Assembly: GCA_947247005.1 (NCBI GenBank)
Contig: OX365954.1
Location: 1,628,001-1,692,000 of the forward strand
Length of the DNA: 64,000 nt
DNA from: Spisula solida
Lineage: Eukaryota > Mollusca > Bivalvia > Venerida > Mactridae
Direction of reading: 5' to 3'
The notes below the pieces were generated by a model. It worked only from the letters and a program-made list of their open reading frames with translations, was not told the origin of the DNA and made no database searches. A program made the position numbers and the translations under genes. Positions 1-11,402 of this stretch are shown in pieces. How positions within the stretch are numbered: position 1 is the first letter of the stretch; every line of letters starts with the position of its first letter.

Positions 1-1185
1 TTGTTAGTCAATGGTTCATCAACAACAAACTCTCTCTGTACTTGGGGAAAAACCGAGTCAATTTTATTTGGTTCAAATCACAAACTCCGATCTAACGGCA
101 ATCTACATATTTCTTGTAATGGTTGTGACATAGAATCCAAGTTATCTGTCAAATATATTGGTGTCACATGGTGACCAATCCCTTGCAATTACTGACATGG
201 CAAGTTCCATACTAAAAAAAGTCAATACTTACTTACTTATTCCTCTTCACTCCGGTCGGAGCATAGGGCCTTCACCACAGTTTTCCATCTTGTACGGTCA
301 GTAGCCCGGGCTTTGGCCTCTCCCCACGACATCCTCGTCTTTCTCAGCTCGATATCAAGGGTTCTTCGCCAAGAATTGGTGGGCCTCCCTCTTCTTCTTG
401 TGCCTTGAGGATTCCAGTCCAGGGCTTGCCTTGCAATGTTTGGCTGGGCTCTACGCAGTGTATGTCCAATCCATCCCCATTTCTTTTGTAGAATAGAGTC
501 TGTGATCGGTGGCTGTTTTGTTCTTGCCCAAAGTTCCTGGTTGGAAATCTTCTCTGGCCAGCGTATACGTAAGATTTGTCTTAGACAGTTGTTAATGAAG
601 ACTTGGAGACTCTTGTCAAGGCGTTTGGTAAAAAAAAAAGTCAATGCTAAACTGAAATTCCTAGATCGGAAAAAGAATTATTTGACCGCTGATACCAAAA
701 AGCTCCTTGTAATGTCTCTTGTACAATGTCATTTTGATTTTGCATGTTCTGTTTGGTAAAATAGTTTAACTAAATCATTACAAAATAAGTTCCAAACTAC
801 TCAGAATAAACTTATAAGATTTGTACTCGACTTAGACTGTACTACTCACATTGAAAAAAGTCATTTTAAACAGCTAAAGTGGCTTCCTGTTAACAAACGT
901 GTGGAGCAAATTGCTTTAAGTCAAGTTTTTAAAATAAATAATGATTTAGCTCCAAACTACATGAAAGAACATTTTATACTGCAAAACTCTGTTCATATGT
1001 ATAAGACACGACTCAGTGAGAAGGGTGATTTTGCGTTACCCAAAGTCAGAAGCTTTGGATCTAAATAATTTTGCTTCAACGGTTGTACACTGTGGAATAA
1101 GTTGTCAATTGCCATTACTTCTATTGTTGATTTTCCTGCGTTTAAGAAGGCATTAAAAACACATCCTCTAGATAATCATTACTGA
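1..1185 (+). pseudogene. Broken non-LTR retrotransposon, reverse-transcriptase C-terminal part (jockey/CR1 group)
   Basis: The window opens inside a LINE. Frame 1 from base 1 reads as the end of a reverse transcriptase, including GKTESILFGS and a KYIGVT segment. A one-base frameshift follows at about 170 (TGA at 172-174), after which the adjacent frame continues to about 226. The reading resumes at 645 (AKLKFLDRKKNYLTADTKK) and runs, with stops at 757-759 and near 1066, through a typical jockey/CR1 tail (LKWLPVNKRVEQIALSQVFK) to TGA 1183-1185. The gap 227-632 is a separate antisense insertion flanked by a target duplication. Clade assignment is from protein style only. The copy is dead. Confidence 0.8.
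227..632 (-). mobile_element. 5'-truncated LINE fragment inserted into the LINE above
   Basis: On the minus strand an open frame of about 135 residues ends at TAA 237-239. It matches the extreme C-terminus of endonuclease/reverse-transcriptase LINEs: LRQILRIRWPEKISNQELW, KWGWIGHTLRR, a GTRRRGRP turn and an RTRWKTVVKALC end. The stop is followed by (AAGT)n, a short microsatellite tail at the element's 3' end. The host sequence AAAAAAAGTCAAT occurs at 214-226 and again at 633-645, so a 13-bp target-site duplication brackets the fragment. It is a short, 5'-truncated, probably one-event insertion. The RTE/CR1-like clade is uncertain. Confidence 0.82.
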
Positions 1186-1445
1186 TTTTATTACCTTTAC
1201 GACTTCTAGTTTTATTTGGTTATTGATTTAAATACATCTCGGTATAGGTCCATAGTAAATACTATTTTTCATTTGTTTTAATTTGCATTCAACGAGGCTG
1301 AGGGCTGTGATGTAATATAACTGTTGTGATAGTTCAATGTGATTATATTTATAAGTAACTAAATAATATGAAATGAAATGCATAATTAACTGTGATATTA
1401 ACTATGATTACTTCAGTGATATTCATGTCTTTCTATTTATAAACA

Positions 1446-1494
1446 GTGTCTGTCCGTCCGTCCGTCCGTCGTCCGTCCGTCCGTCCGTCTGTCT
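1446..1494. repeat. (TCCG)n microsatellite
   Basis: About eleven GTCC/TCCG units with one slip. It directly abuts the 5' truncation point of the next LINE. Confidence 0.9.
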
Positions 1495-1499
1495 GAAAT

Positions 1500-3470
1500 A
1501 GATCATGAAATATATAGCAATCAATGTTCGGCAGTCAACAAATTGCTAAAACAATCTAAAGTAACCTTTTATGCAGATAAGGTAGAGGCATGTGGTCGCG
1601 ATCAGAAAGAGTTGTTTAAGATAACTAAACATCTGATGGGCGATGCTAAGGAAGTGGTGTTACCATCTAATAAATTGGCCAAGTTGCTTGCACAGGACTT
1701 CAGTGACTTCTTCATCAACAAAATTAAAGGAATACGAACTGAAATTGCCTCCACTACTCAGTCAACCCAACATGGTGACACTGCTGAATTCGACACACCT
1801 TTTCGATAAGAGCAACTATCTGAGTTTTCTCCGACTTCAGAAGAAGAAATCCGGAAACTGATAAATAGATCACCTAGTAAATCATGTGAGCTTGACCCAA
1901 TCCCAACATGGTTGTTGAAGGATTGTTTAAATGAACTACTGCCAATATTAACACGACTATTCAATGCATCACTTGAAAATGCTTATGTACCCACGGCTTT
2001 TAAAAGCTCCAGAATAAGACCACTGATAAAGAAGCCAGGCCTTGATCAAAAGGTAATGAAAAATTACACACCGGTGTCAAACTTACCTTTCATTTCCAAA
2101 GTTCTTGAAAAGGTAGTCGATGCTCAACTAGATGAGCACTTAACACTGTACAATCTCAATGAAGAACGCCAGTCAGCATATAAAAAATTCCATTCTACTG
2201 AAACTGCTTTACTTTGTGTGCAAAATGACATCCTTTGTTCTCTAGACCAGAATAAAGCTACTGTCCTCGTCATGCTTGATTTATCAGCAGCATTTGATAC
2301 CATTGATCACACCACCCTCCTACGCCGACTTGAAAATCATTTTGGTATTGTAGGCAAACCATTGGAGTGGATGAAATCCTATCTGTGTGACCGTTACCAG
2401 ACTGTTTGTATTGATGGTGAACTTTCGGAACCAGTACTAATGAATTATAGCGTACCTCAGGGCTCTGTGCTTGGTCCCAAAAACTACATCATGTATACAA
2501 AACCAGTGGGTGCAATCTGCAGAAAGCATCAACTGCAACATCATTTCTACGCTGATGACTCCCAGTTGTATATGGCATTCAAACCGAAGGATTGCGTTTC
2601 ACGTGATGAGACACTGCAACGAATTGAAGCATGCCTGAAGGATATATTGCTCTGGATGAAGAACAATTTGTTGAAACTTAATGCAGACAAAACAGAGGTA
2701 ATCCTGTTTGTTCCGAAACGGAATACCAATGCTGCTGAGAATATCACAGTGAAAGTTGGGCACTTCTTCGTTTTAAGATTTCTTACAGCTAAAGCGGGGC
2801 AATATAGTCCTTTTGCTGTGGAAACTGGGTCATTCAGCTAGTTAGTAGGTCATCCGACTATACGGGCCTTTCAACGTTTTAATACTGTTATTTAACTTTT
2901 GAGACTAAAGGCTGCTATAACTATGTAGTTCAGCAGTTTTACTGTTGTTACTAGGTCATTCAGCGTAGGCATTCCGCCTTTTGGTTGCTGTATCTTTTCT
3001 ACTGGGTCATTCAGCTAGTTATAATTTATTATACTTTTCGAGAGCTTGGACTTGGGCGGATCTGCGCTTGTTTAGTTGGGCATTGTGCTTTTTGTGATTT
3101 TAATGTTTTCTGTGCTCGGCTGGTTAAGTTGAGTGCTGCCTTCCCTGTCTGACTTAATATACTCTTTTTGGTGACGCTGTGATCAGCCCATCATCAGTGG
3201 TGAGAAACCTTGGTGCCATGTTGGATTCACACCTGAATATGGATAAACATGTTAACTCTGTCTCCAGGTCTTGTTTCATGCAGATCCGACAAATAGGTCA
3301 AATCAGACAATATTTGACAGTTGATGCAACAAAATCCCTCATAAATTCTTTAGTAACATCAAGACTGGATTATTGCAACTACATGGAAAGTCCCCAGGCT
3401 ACATCAGAAGTATGTTGGAAATATATACTCCACAAAGACAGCTTAGGTCACAAAATGACTCTATTCTTCT
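1500..3470 (+). pseudogene. Degenerate CR1/L2-type LINE reverse transcriptase, interrupted
   Basis: A long + strand frame begins next to the microsatellite (LFKITKHLMG region) and continues with one in-frame TAA at 1807-1809 to about 2758. It carries LDLSAAFDTIDHTTLL, the SVPQGSVLGP segment and the catalytic FYADDSQLY box (YADD at 2548-2559). At 2760 a foreign 412-bp segment begins. Coding resumes at 3172 in exactly the phase expected if that segment is removed (SSVVRNLGAMLDSHLNMDKH). Near 3375 an internal deletion and frame change lead to YIRSMLEIYTPQRQLRSQ, the usual end of this ORF2. The 5' end, with the endonuclease, is missing. This is an old non-autonomous copy. Confidence 0.88.
2760..3171 (+). 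mobile_element. Interspersed repeat (family R1) inserted in the LINE
   Basis: The segment interrupts an otherwise continuous reverse-transcriptase frame. TTGG at 2756-2759 is repeated at 3168-3171, so removing 2760-3171 restores the frame. It is marked by recurring words GGGTCATTCAGC, AGGCATTCCGCC and TTGGGCATTGTG. Related copies occur at about 38655-38735, 41830-41965 and, reversed, 47190-47400. No terminal inverted repeats are visible. The class is unknown (SINE-like, Helitron-like or other). Confidence 0.7.
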
Positions 3471-3479
3471 TGTTGTACG

Positions 3480-3914
3480 TGTGACGGGTATGACGATTTC
3501 TACCGATTTGGGTGATTATTTATGTACAGGTATCCTTTCTGGGGAAAATATCGTCAATTTTCTTCTTGTCTCTCGATTCACTTTCTAACTTTCTCAAAAC
3601 ATCGTGTTCAGTAAAACTTTACAGAAATACGTTGTCATTTCAGCACAAACGGATAGTCCCTTTTGAATCGCCAATTCAAGCTCTTTTAATTGATAATTCA
3701 TTCAAAATGTAGGTTGTCATATTTAAAAAGATTGGGTCGAAAACAAAAGGCACTTACTTTGCTCGCGTTTGTCGTCCGCCATCTTGACTCCACAGCGCAT
3801 TTTTGGTCATACAGGCTACCACACAGTGACAATGGTGACCTTCAATGACTACACAAAGTTTTGTTTTATTATTTGACCTAATTTCTTGGGTTGTTACCCC
3901 AAATAACCTAATAT
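3480..3914. other. No gene seen; one YY1-like motif
   Basis: AT-rich sequence with no convincing exon. At about 3765-3795 a CpG-containing stretch holds CCGCCATCTTG, the YY1 consensus on one strand, which could be a promoter relic. Confidence 0.4.
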
Positions 3915-4930
3915 TTAATAGACCTAGGTTTTGTTGTGATGACCATTGTCTCATAAAGATTAGGTCAGATTTGTGACCTCTAGTGTCTAAAAAGCAAATT
4001 GTGGACAGGCGAATGGACGAGCAACGGACAAAGAGTGATTACAAAAGCATACCCAGTAACCGAGTTATTTTTCTACTTCAGTTTGGTCAACATAGCCTCT
4101 TCAGATTTGCATGAAAATAAGTTGATAAGTAAGTTATATGCACATTGTGACGCACATTTCGATTAACCATGGGTCTGATGAGGTTATACGTAGAGCTTAC
4201 GACAATTACCTTCGTTGATAATTTGTACAGGGATGTAGCCGGTAATGGGCAGTTCCGGAGTGCTGACCGGGTTTATGTAAACTATGTACTCTGTTAAGTA
4301 AGCCATATTGTAAGGTAGTAATGCTGACTTCGAATTTGCGCTATGTGCTACAATGGTATAGAGGTTACTGGCACATCCTAAGAATGTTTAAGATAATTCC
4401 CGGGTTTTTAATTAAGCGAAAGCTGAGGAACCATGGTAACTAAGACATACCTAAAGCGTCTGACCACCCTGATCAAATAGGATTAAAACGGATGTGTCGG
4501 CATCTTCTCATGTCTAAACATCGCAATTTAATTGTTAATTGTATCATAGTTACGACAAGTTTCATCGATGTTGAGTTAAAAAGTGGGACTAAACGTAATG
4601 ATAATTGATAGGGGTGCTCATTTTCAAGGCATGAGTGCAATAACGACAGTGCATGATATTAATAGCATGCACTGAAGTTATTGCGGTCACCCTTGTTTCA
4701 TCTAGGATCTAATAAGTCATGATGCCGCGGCACTCAATTATCTAAACACCAACTTCAGACTCGCTACTGTTTCACGAAAATTTCGATTTATAATTTATAA
4801 ATGATATTCCATTGATGCAAACATCTTGTATATACGGTGTCCCGTACCCGCCAATCATAACTTCGCCTTCCCAATGGGACGACGCTACGACAACGCGAGA
4901 TTAATGCGATAATTATCGACCAAGCATTTT
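3915..4930. repeat. Long interspersed repeat R2, copy A
   Basis: The order of blocks is AGGTTTTGTTG.GATGA, TGTGACCTCTAGTG, CAAAGAGTGATTACAAAAGC, CTTCAGTTTGGTCAACATA, GTGCAATAACGACAGTGCAT and ATTCCATTGATGC. The same order occurs at 10575-12905. Partial copies of the first blocks occur at 15120-15432, 20400-20830 and 32275-32400. This copy lacks the insertion present in copy B. Confidence 0.75.
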
Positions 4931-5335
4931 TGTTATGATATTAACAGGGTCAAGCATATGCTAAATAATTTTTGTCAAGTGTTCTTAGAGTTATATCAGT
5001 GGTTTCAAAAAGATCATGTCAGTGGTTCAAAAATTGAGCACCGGAAACAACCGTTTAACATTAAAGTGCGGCCACGAATCAGTCAATTGTTCAACCAAGC
5101 ACACACTATAAGCCATTGTATTATCTCTTTACTCCCATTACGAATTAACAAGCGACACATGTTATTGTCATGTTTAATAAAACCAACACAAATCGTAAAA
5201 TCGCACGTCATTACGATTGAACAACTTGAAACAGCAGCAATAATCATTATTAAAACATTTTCACATGACGTGTAAATAATACTAAGTCTAGTACATTGGT
5301 AGTAATTATGAAATCTAACTTCAATGTATTGTATT
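4931..5335. other. No feature recognised
   Basis: An open frame of 105 codons at 4958-5275 has no recognisable family, no splice context and unremarkable composition. I do not call it a gene. Confidence 0.4.
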
Positions 5336-5337
5336 AA

Positions 5338-5485
5338 TGACTTTAATACACTTCAGAGCCTGGTCGGGAGTTGATAATCCGCCCGGAATGAAAAATCTAC
5401 CCCGGGCTGAAAACCTCGGGGTGATTATTTATTTACCGGGCGGATTATCGCTTCCCTGCCCGGCTGTGTCGTGTATTAACCTCAA
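5338..5485. repeat. Hairpin MITE-like inverted repeat
   Basis: Left arm ...GGGAGTTGATAATCCGCCCGG and right arm CCGGGCGGATTATCGCTTCCC pair over about 30 bp. Outer TAATACAC / GTGTATTA bases extend the stem. The loop is about 45 bp. Confidence 0.7.
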
Positions 5486-6319
5486 AGTAACATAGGGTAA
5501 TTATGTATGTTAACTGCGGGGGAAAGTATCAATACATGGTGAAATGTACTTTAGACACACAATGAAATATATGTGTTTACTGTTTAGAATGATACAGATA
5601 TTTGCAATTTCAAATTACCGAAATCTGTATTTTAAAGGACACAAAATTTCAGATAAGTTTGATTTAGGAAGTTTCTTAAAAGTGAGGTTACATTCTCAAC
5701 GCCCGCCCCTAGTCGCCTAAAATTGAATACTGCATTTGTTACAAATGTAATAAAATACTTCTAGACTGTATCCTTTTTACTCTTAAGATCAATACATCTT
5801 TTAACATAAACATTTCCAGTCATAAATGAAATAGCAAATTGGCAATTGATTTGCTGCATCCTGTTTTGTGTAATTTTGAATACATTACTAGTATAAACTA
5901 GAATTATCACTGTCGTGAACAGGGCCCCGTGGTAGCATGTCGTAAGAGGGGGGGGGGGGGGAAGAGTGTAGGAGTATAGTGGGGTTGCATAATTATCAGC
6001 GCTATAAGTTTCTGTACTCAGACACAATAACAAAGTCATATCTCAAACTTTCCTGTGTTGATGCCTGAAATAAAGTAATTCATTCCCTTCTAAAATTCAA
6101 TTAAAGTTGTTTGACAAGCGCAGGTTTAATTTCCTACATAGAAACCATGATGAACTTTGACTTTTATAAAGTTTGGAAATATCTTTGACAGACTAAAATT
6201 GCACACTGAATTCATGAATTCATGACATTGGTATTATTGACATTGCCCTGTTCCTGATCGGCCAATATTGTTGCAAGATGGAAATACACAAAACAGAACT
6301 ACATTAATCTGTTTGTTTT
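5486..6319. other. No gene seen; poly-G tract
   Basis: Only a 14-base G run at about 5948-5961 stands out. The region is otherwise AT-rich, unassigned DNA. Confidence 0.4.
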
Positions 6320-7200
6320 GTGTGCAAGTGTTAAGGGGAATCATTCAAGAATTATTAAAGTTTTAAAGAGTTGTCGCCCTTTGCTAAAAATGTGTATATT
6401 GTTTTTGCTCCACATACATGTACTTATTGTCGTAGTCAATAGAAGTAAGTATAGCAAGTTTCATTTGAATATCTTGAACCATTTTTTAACTTTGACCGAT
6501 GTTATAGTTTTTGAAGCTGAAAAGGGGCATAAGTCAAAATTTATCAAAGCTAGAGTTGTTGCCCTTTGCTAAAGATAAGCGTATTATCACTGGCAATAAT
6601 TATAGCAAGTTTCATTTTAATATCTACTATCGTTGTGAAGTTACGAAGAAAAAGGATGAAAAATGAGTAAATTTGAATTTAACAAAGGGCCATAATTCTT
6701 CCAATATTGTAGCTAGAGTAATGTAACTTGTCATAAAACAGTGTTTTGTTGTTGTGAGCTTATGTTTAAAATCTCAAGTTGATATCTTCAATGGTTTCCA
6801 AGTTATCAAGAAAAAAGCTGAAAATTGATGAAAATGTGAATTTTACAAAGGGCTATAACTCTTCCAATAAGTTATATAACTTGCCATAAATTGGCGTACT
6901 GTTGTTGTGAGTTTACGTGTGAAGTTTGAAGTCAATACCTATAATGGTTTTCAAGTTATTAAGAAAAAACTTGAAAAATGTGGACGGACGGACGTACTCA
7001 TGAGACGGTATTTGTGGGGTTTTCTTTTGTTCTTTCTTTTGTTTGTTTGCAACCCACAAGTAGCATTTTGCACCCCACAAGTGACGGAATGAATGGAATC
7101 TAAAAATAGCCTATTGTTCCACACCCCACAACTACCGGTGCATTCGTACGGACAGACAGACGGACGGACAGGGTGATTACTATAGGGCACGCAAAAAAAA
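6320..7200 (+). repeat. Composite bivalve-type repeat with internal tandem units
   Basis: Units of about 170-200 bp recur with TTGTTGCCCTTTGCTAAA / ACAAAGGGC.ATAA.TCTTCC and AAGTTTCATTTTAATATCT. The array ends in GGACGGACAGACAG-type sequence and GGGTGATTACTATAGGGCA. It is noncoding repeat. Confidence 0.7.
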
Positions 7201-8129
7201 TTTCGTACAATGACCAGGATACGATTTTGCTTTGAACTAAATTAATGAAGGACGTCAATCAAACAACGACCTTCAAGTGAAGCCGAGGCTTCATGAGGTT
7301 TAGTGCAAGAATAAAAAAAAGTAAAATAAAAAGAGGAATTATGGGATAAACAAGTTACCTTATTATTATTTTTATCTTGACAAATCGGCATATAATAGTC
7401 GTGGATAGTTTATATATACGAAAGCCCTGTAACATATATATGTTGGATATTTCTAATTGGTATAGAAGATGTAACTTAATTAGTTAAACATATTGCCAGA
7501 TAAGTTTGGACAACATGAACTACTTGTTACCAAATACTCTCCCATCTTTAAACAATAATAAAAATGCCGAGCATATATTAATAATGAAAGAAACACGTAT
7601 GCGATAACAATAAATAAAACATTGCTACCCGTAGCAAGTGTAATAAAAAATAAAGCAGGAAATAAAGTTGATCAAGGGAGGAGCGTATTCCGTTGTTAGT
7701 TTACAGAACATATAAATATGTCAACATGTACTTTCAAATAATGACAACAAATTAATCAATAGAAATAGAAATTGAGCCTACTTAATGCTAGTGATAATAT
7801 CATAGTAGTCTTCGACACACGAGAAATAGATTATATACTCAGTACGCTTAAGTGCGGCTTATGAAAAAGACATGTTTGATTCATGAGGAAAATAATTCCA
7901 AATACGTTCCATTATATGAACAATCTCATCCATTAGAAGGGAACAAAACGACGAAATTTAGATTTTATCTAGCTTGTCTTTTCTAATTTCTTATCTTCTA
8001 ATAATTAATGTATACGGAAAATAATGTTAACACTAAATTAACGAATATTTCTTTTTATTCAATTGGTGCAGATGATGATGTTCCATATAACCTTGATCTT
8101 CACGTTTAATTAATAGAGTTATAGTCACG
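7201..8129. other. No feature recognised
   Basis: AT-rich intergenic DNA with no coding signal or repeat that I could define. Confidence 0.35.
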
Positions 8130-8288
8130 TACGAGAGGTGTTGGAAAAGAAATGCAATTTACTCGATGACTTTGTATTGGCATAACCATTTACAATAAAA
8201 CTCACAGCAAACCTTCAATGAACTCTCCTTCACACACTGCACACTTATTTAACCTTGAAATTGCATTTCTGTTCGAAAACCCCTCGTA
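8130..8288. mobile_element. Short mariner-like MITE
   Basis: Termini TACGAGAGGTGTTGGAAAAG and the inverse complement of CGAAAACCCCTCGTA face each other, and both arms continue into AAATGCAATTT. TA dinucleotides sit at both ends, as for Tc1/mariner insertions. The 155-bp interior has no transposase. Confidence 0.75.
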
Positions 8289-9490
8289 CAACGGTCACTT
8301 GTCCTCGCTATGTTCCCTCATTTTCTTCAACCAGTAATGGTCAATACAATAATTAAAATGTTTACTATGTTTACACCATTATTGTTATTCAAGGAACGAG
8401 AGAAAAATGAAAATTCCTGACTCTTAGGAAGTGTAACGACGTCAAGAGTTTCTTAATGATGGTCCGGCACTTTCATGCATTTCTAAGAAAGTATACGTTC
8501 AACTTGGTCACCTTGAATGGCTAAGGCTTTTATCTTCCAATCGTCAATTATCGTAATGTGTTTGCAATATCCCGATAAATACCATATAAATGCTTTATAA
8601 ATTCAACATAGAACAATTTCCTTGCCGCAATATGTAAGCATCAGGTTCGTTGAACTCCATGAGAACTCTAGGACAAAATTTGAGACAGATTACCAAGACA
8701 ATATTATATCCTGCAAAGGGTACGAGACGATAATACACTACAAACAAAGAATGATGAGTTTTCTTTCTTGCCATCATTACTTTCAATAATTTGTCGCCTT
8801 AAATTATCTTCAACTGAACTTCAACATAATCAGATACTTCTTTGTTTCAACCATTTGTGTATACATAGGATATGTTTACGGAGATACTGTCTGACTCTGA
8901 CTCCATTTGTTTTTTATCATGTGTGTTTAGCTTACCGAAAATGAAGTAAAGCCAATGGCTGCGCACCGACCGTAGCATATGGAAGATTGTTAACAACGCG
9001 AGCTTAATTTATTGGGAAAACAAATGCACTAGTGAGAGTTCGTGACAAATGTCGATAACATACAATGGTGTACATTTCAGCTGTCATTTTATTTTACTCA
9101 AAACATATGTACGGCAGCAGAATATCATTATACCGATTAAGAGTTTTGTTATAGAACACATTGACCTTGTTAAGGCATCCACAACGGTTAAGTGACATCA
9201 AGAAGGGTGAGGCAATACTCTCTATTGATAACTCGAATAATTACTTTGATACATTGTATATATGTTCATATAAATGCATTTTGCGATGTCAATCGTGTAC
9301 ATCAATTAAATAAATGCGACACATAGAGAGTCCGTACGCTAACATTATGAAAACTGACATTGTCTCACAAACATATGCTATGAAAGAGTCAGGTTAAGAC
9401 AAGATTGATCGAATACAAATGATCCTTAACATCATTAAGATAAGAATTAATCGTCAAATAACTGACCAAAACTAAAACAATCCGTAACTA
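8289..9490. other. No feature recognised
   Basis: AT-rich DNA. I see no exon with splice sites, no RNA gene and no clear repeat. Confidence 0.35.
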
Positions 9491-9945
9491 TAATACAGGG
9501 TTCCCACGGTCAGGGAAAAGTCAGGGAAAAACATATTTTTTTCAAGGTCAGGGAAAAGTCAGGGAATTATGAAATTAGTCAGGGAAATTTGGAAATGGAG
9601 CAAAAGTCAGGGAAAAGTCAGGGAATTTGAAGCTGTTGCTAAGTGTCATTTCCTATGAAGAAAATACAACTGAAAATAATTCTCGTTCGCTATGCTCGCT
9701 CAGAGTATTTCTAAGTTGTATTAAATTAATGTTAATCAACATACTGCTAACCTAAACTCTTTTGTTCCATATAGAGCAAATATAGCCTCCTTTTCTCTAT
9801 TTTCTTGCTATATTTTGCTCTAACAAAAAAATGCCGATGTCGCCCGATTGCTCTAAAAAGTCAGGGAAATTGCTCTGTGGTCAGGGAAAAATCAGGGAAA
9901 AGTCAGGGAATTTTGTCTTAGAAAATTTGTGGGAACCCTGTAATA
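9491..9945. mobile_element. Non-autonomous DNA transposon, CAGGGTTCCCAC termini
   Basis: The element runs from 9496 (CAGGGTTCCCAC) to 9940 (GTGGGAACCCTG), flanked by TAATA on both sides. GTCAGGGAAAA(A/G)TCAGGGAA words recur near both ends. No coding capacity. The terminal style resembles hAT-type elements, but the 5-bp duplication does not fit hAT well. A weaker relative with ATCAGGGAA words lies at about 35690-35985. Confidence 0.72.
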
Positions 9946-10574
9946 GTTCATAGTTCTTCTATGGTCCAATTATAGGAATCCAAGATAGCAGTCATTTTTA
10001 TTTCCTATTTCATTCCCAGAAAATGCTTCGATATCGAATAGGCCATCATTAATCCAACTGATATGAATCTAACGATTCCTTGCTACCATCACTCATTTTC
10101 CTTTTGTTCGAATATAATGTGCCCAGCAAATATTTTTATATGAAGTTGATTTATGACATTTCACAACAAGCACGGGGAATTTGAAGAAATGAGTTCTTTA
10201 CAACGTAAGTAGGATAGACTAAAAGCCGCATTGGAACCAAAACACATCAAGGACGGGGTGTATGGAATCAATGTTAAATCATGCTAATGTCCTGAATTTG
10301 TCTTCGTTAGGGAATAATGTATCATTCACACCAGCACTCGTAATAAGTTAGAGCTATCGTGTGTACCAGATACATGTACATTGTACTTACATACTTTAGT
10401 TCTTTAGAACAACAATATTGCCGAATTATCTACGGAGTGCATTTGGATCATCAGAATTTCACTCTAAGTCATTGCGTATGTCTATTCATGACGGTCGACT
10501 TATTGTAATATATCGTAATGTGCTAAAATACGAGGGTTGCTTGGAAAGGTTTGAGACTGTGACTAATATCGACT
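9946..10574. other. No feature recognised
   Basis: Unassigned AT-rich DNA between two repeats. Confidence 0.35.
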
Positions 10575-11261
10575 ACGATCTAGGTTTTGTTGAGATGATA
10601 ATTTTTCATAAAGATTAGGTCACAATTGTGACCTCTAGTGGCTACGAAAGCAAATTGTTGACATGCGGGTGGACGAACGACGGACGAAGAGTGATCACAA
10701 AAGCTCACCCTGTCACACCCTGTCACTTTGTGACAGGTGAACTAAAATTGTTTTTATTCTACTTCAGTTTGGTCAACATACCCTCTTCAGATTTTCATCA
10801 ACATAGGTTTATAAGTAAGTCCTATGCGTCTTGTTACGCACATATTGATTAACCATAGGTCTAATAAGGTTGTAGGTTGCTCTTACGACCTTATTATTCT
10901 AATGCGACGAATTGACGGAGTAAACAATTACCTTCGTTTGTAGTGAGATGATCGGATAAATTCCCAGTCAGCACTACGGTACTGGTCTGGTACTGGCATA
11001 TGATCATACTATCGGCAGACTACCCATATCGGCATTCCGCTAATAGGTCAGTACTTGCCCGATGGTGCTTATCATTGTAGTTATATTTGCCGCTGCTTGC
11101 AGCATGTGCTGGGCCAGTGAAATGTTAAGTGAAGTGAAGAAGTGGGACTAAAAGTAATGTAATTGCTTTTTTTAATTTTCAAAGGCATAAGTGCAATAAC
11201 GACAGTGCATGATATTATTTATTAGTTATTGCACTCACCTTTGTTTCATCCAAGATCTAAT

Positions 11262-11402
11262 AAATAGAGAAACTCGGGTCACTGTCCGGTGAGAACAATG
11301 TTATCAGGCGAGGTGATATCGTCCGGGTGGCGAGTCACCCCGGACGATATCGCCGAGTCTGATAACATTGTTCGATCCGGACAGTGACCCGAGTTTCTAT
11401 TT
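11262..11402. repeat. Near-perfect 140-bp hairpin
   Basis: AAATAGAGAAACTCGGGTCA and later blocks are mirrored by the arm ending TGACCCGAGTTTCTATTT. The inner arms include GATATCGTCCGGG / CCCCGGACGATATC and AACAATGTTATCAG / CTGATAACATTGTT, leaving a loop of about 10 bases. Confidence 0.85.

Noticed and set aside
1446..1494. CRISPR-like or regulatory array
   Set aside because: Simple (TCCG)n microsatellite without spacers.
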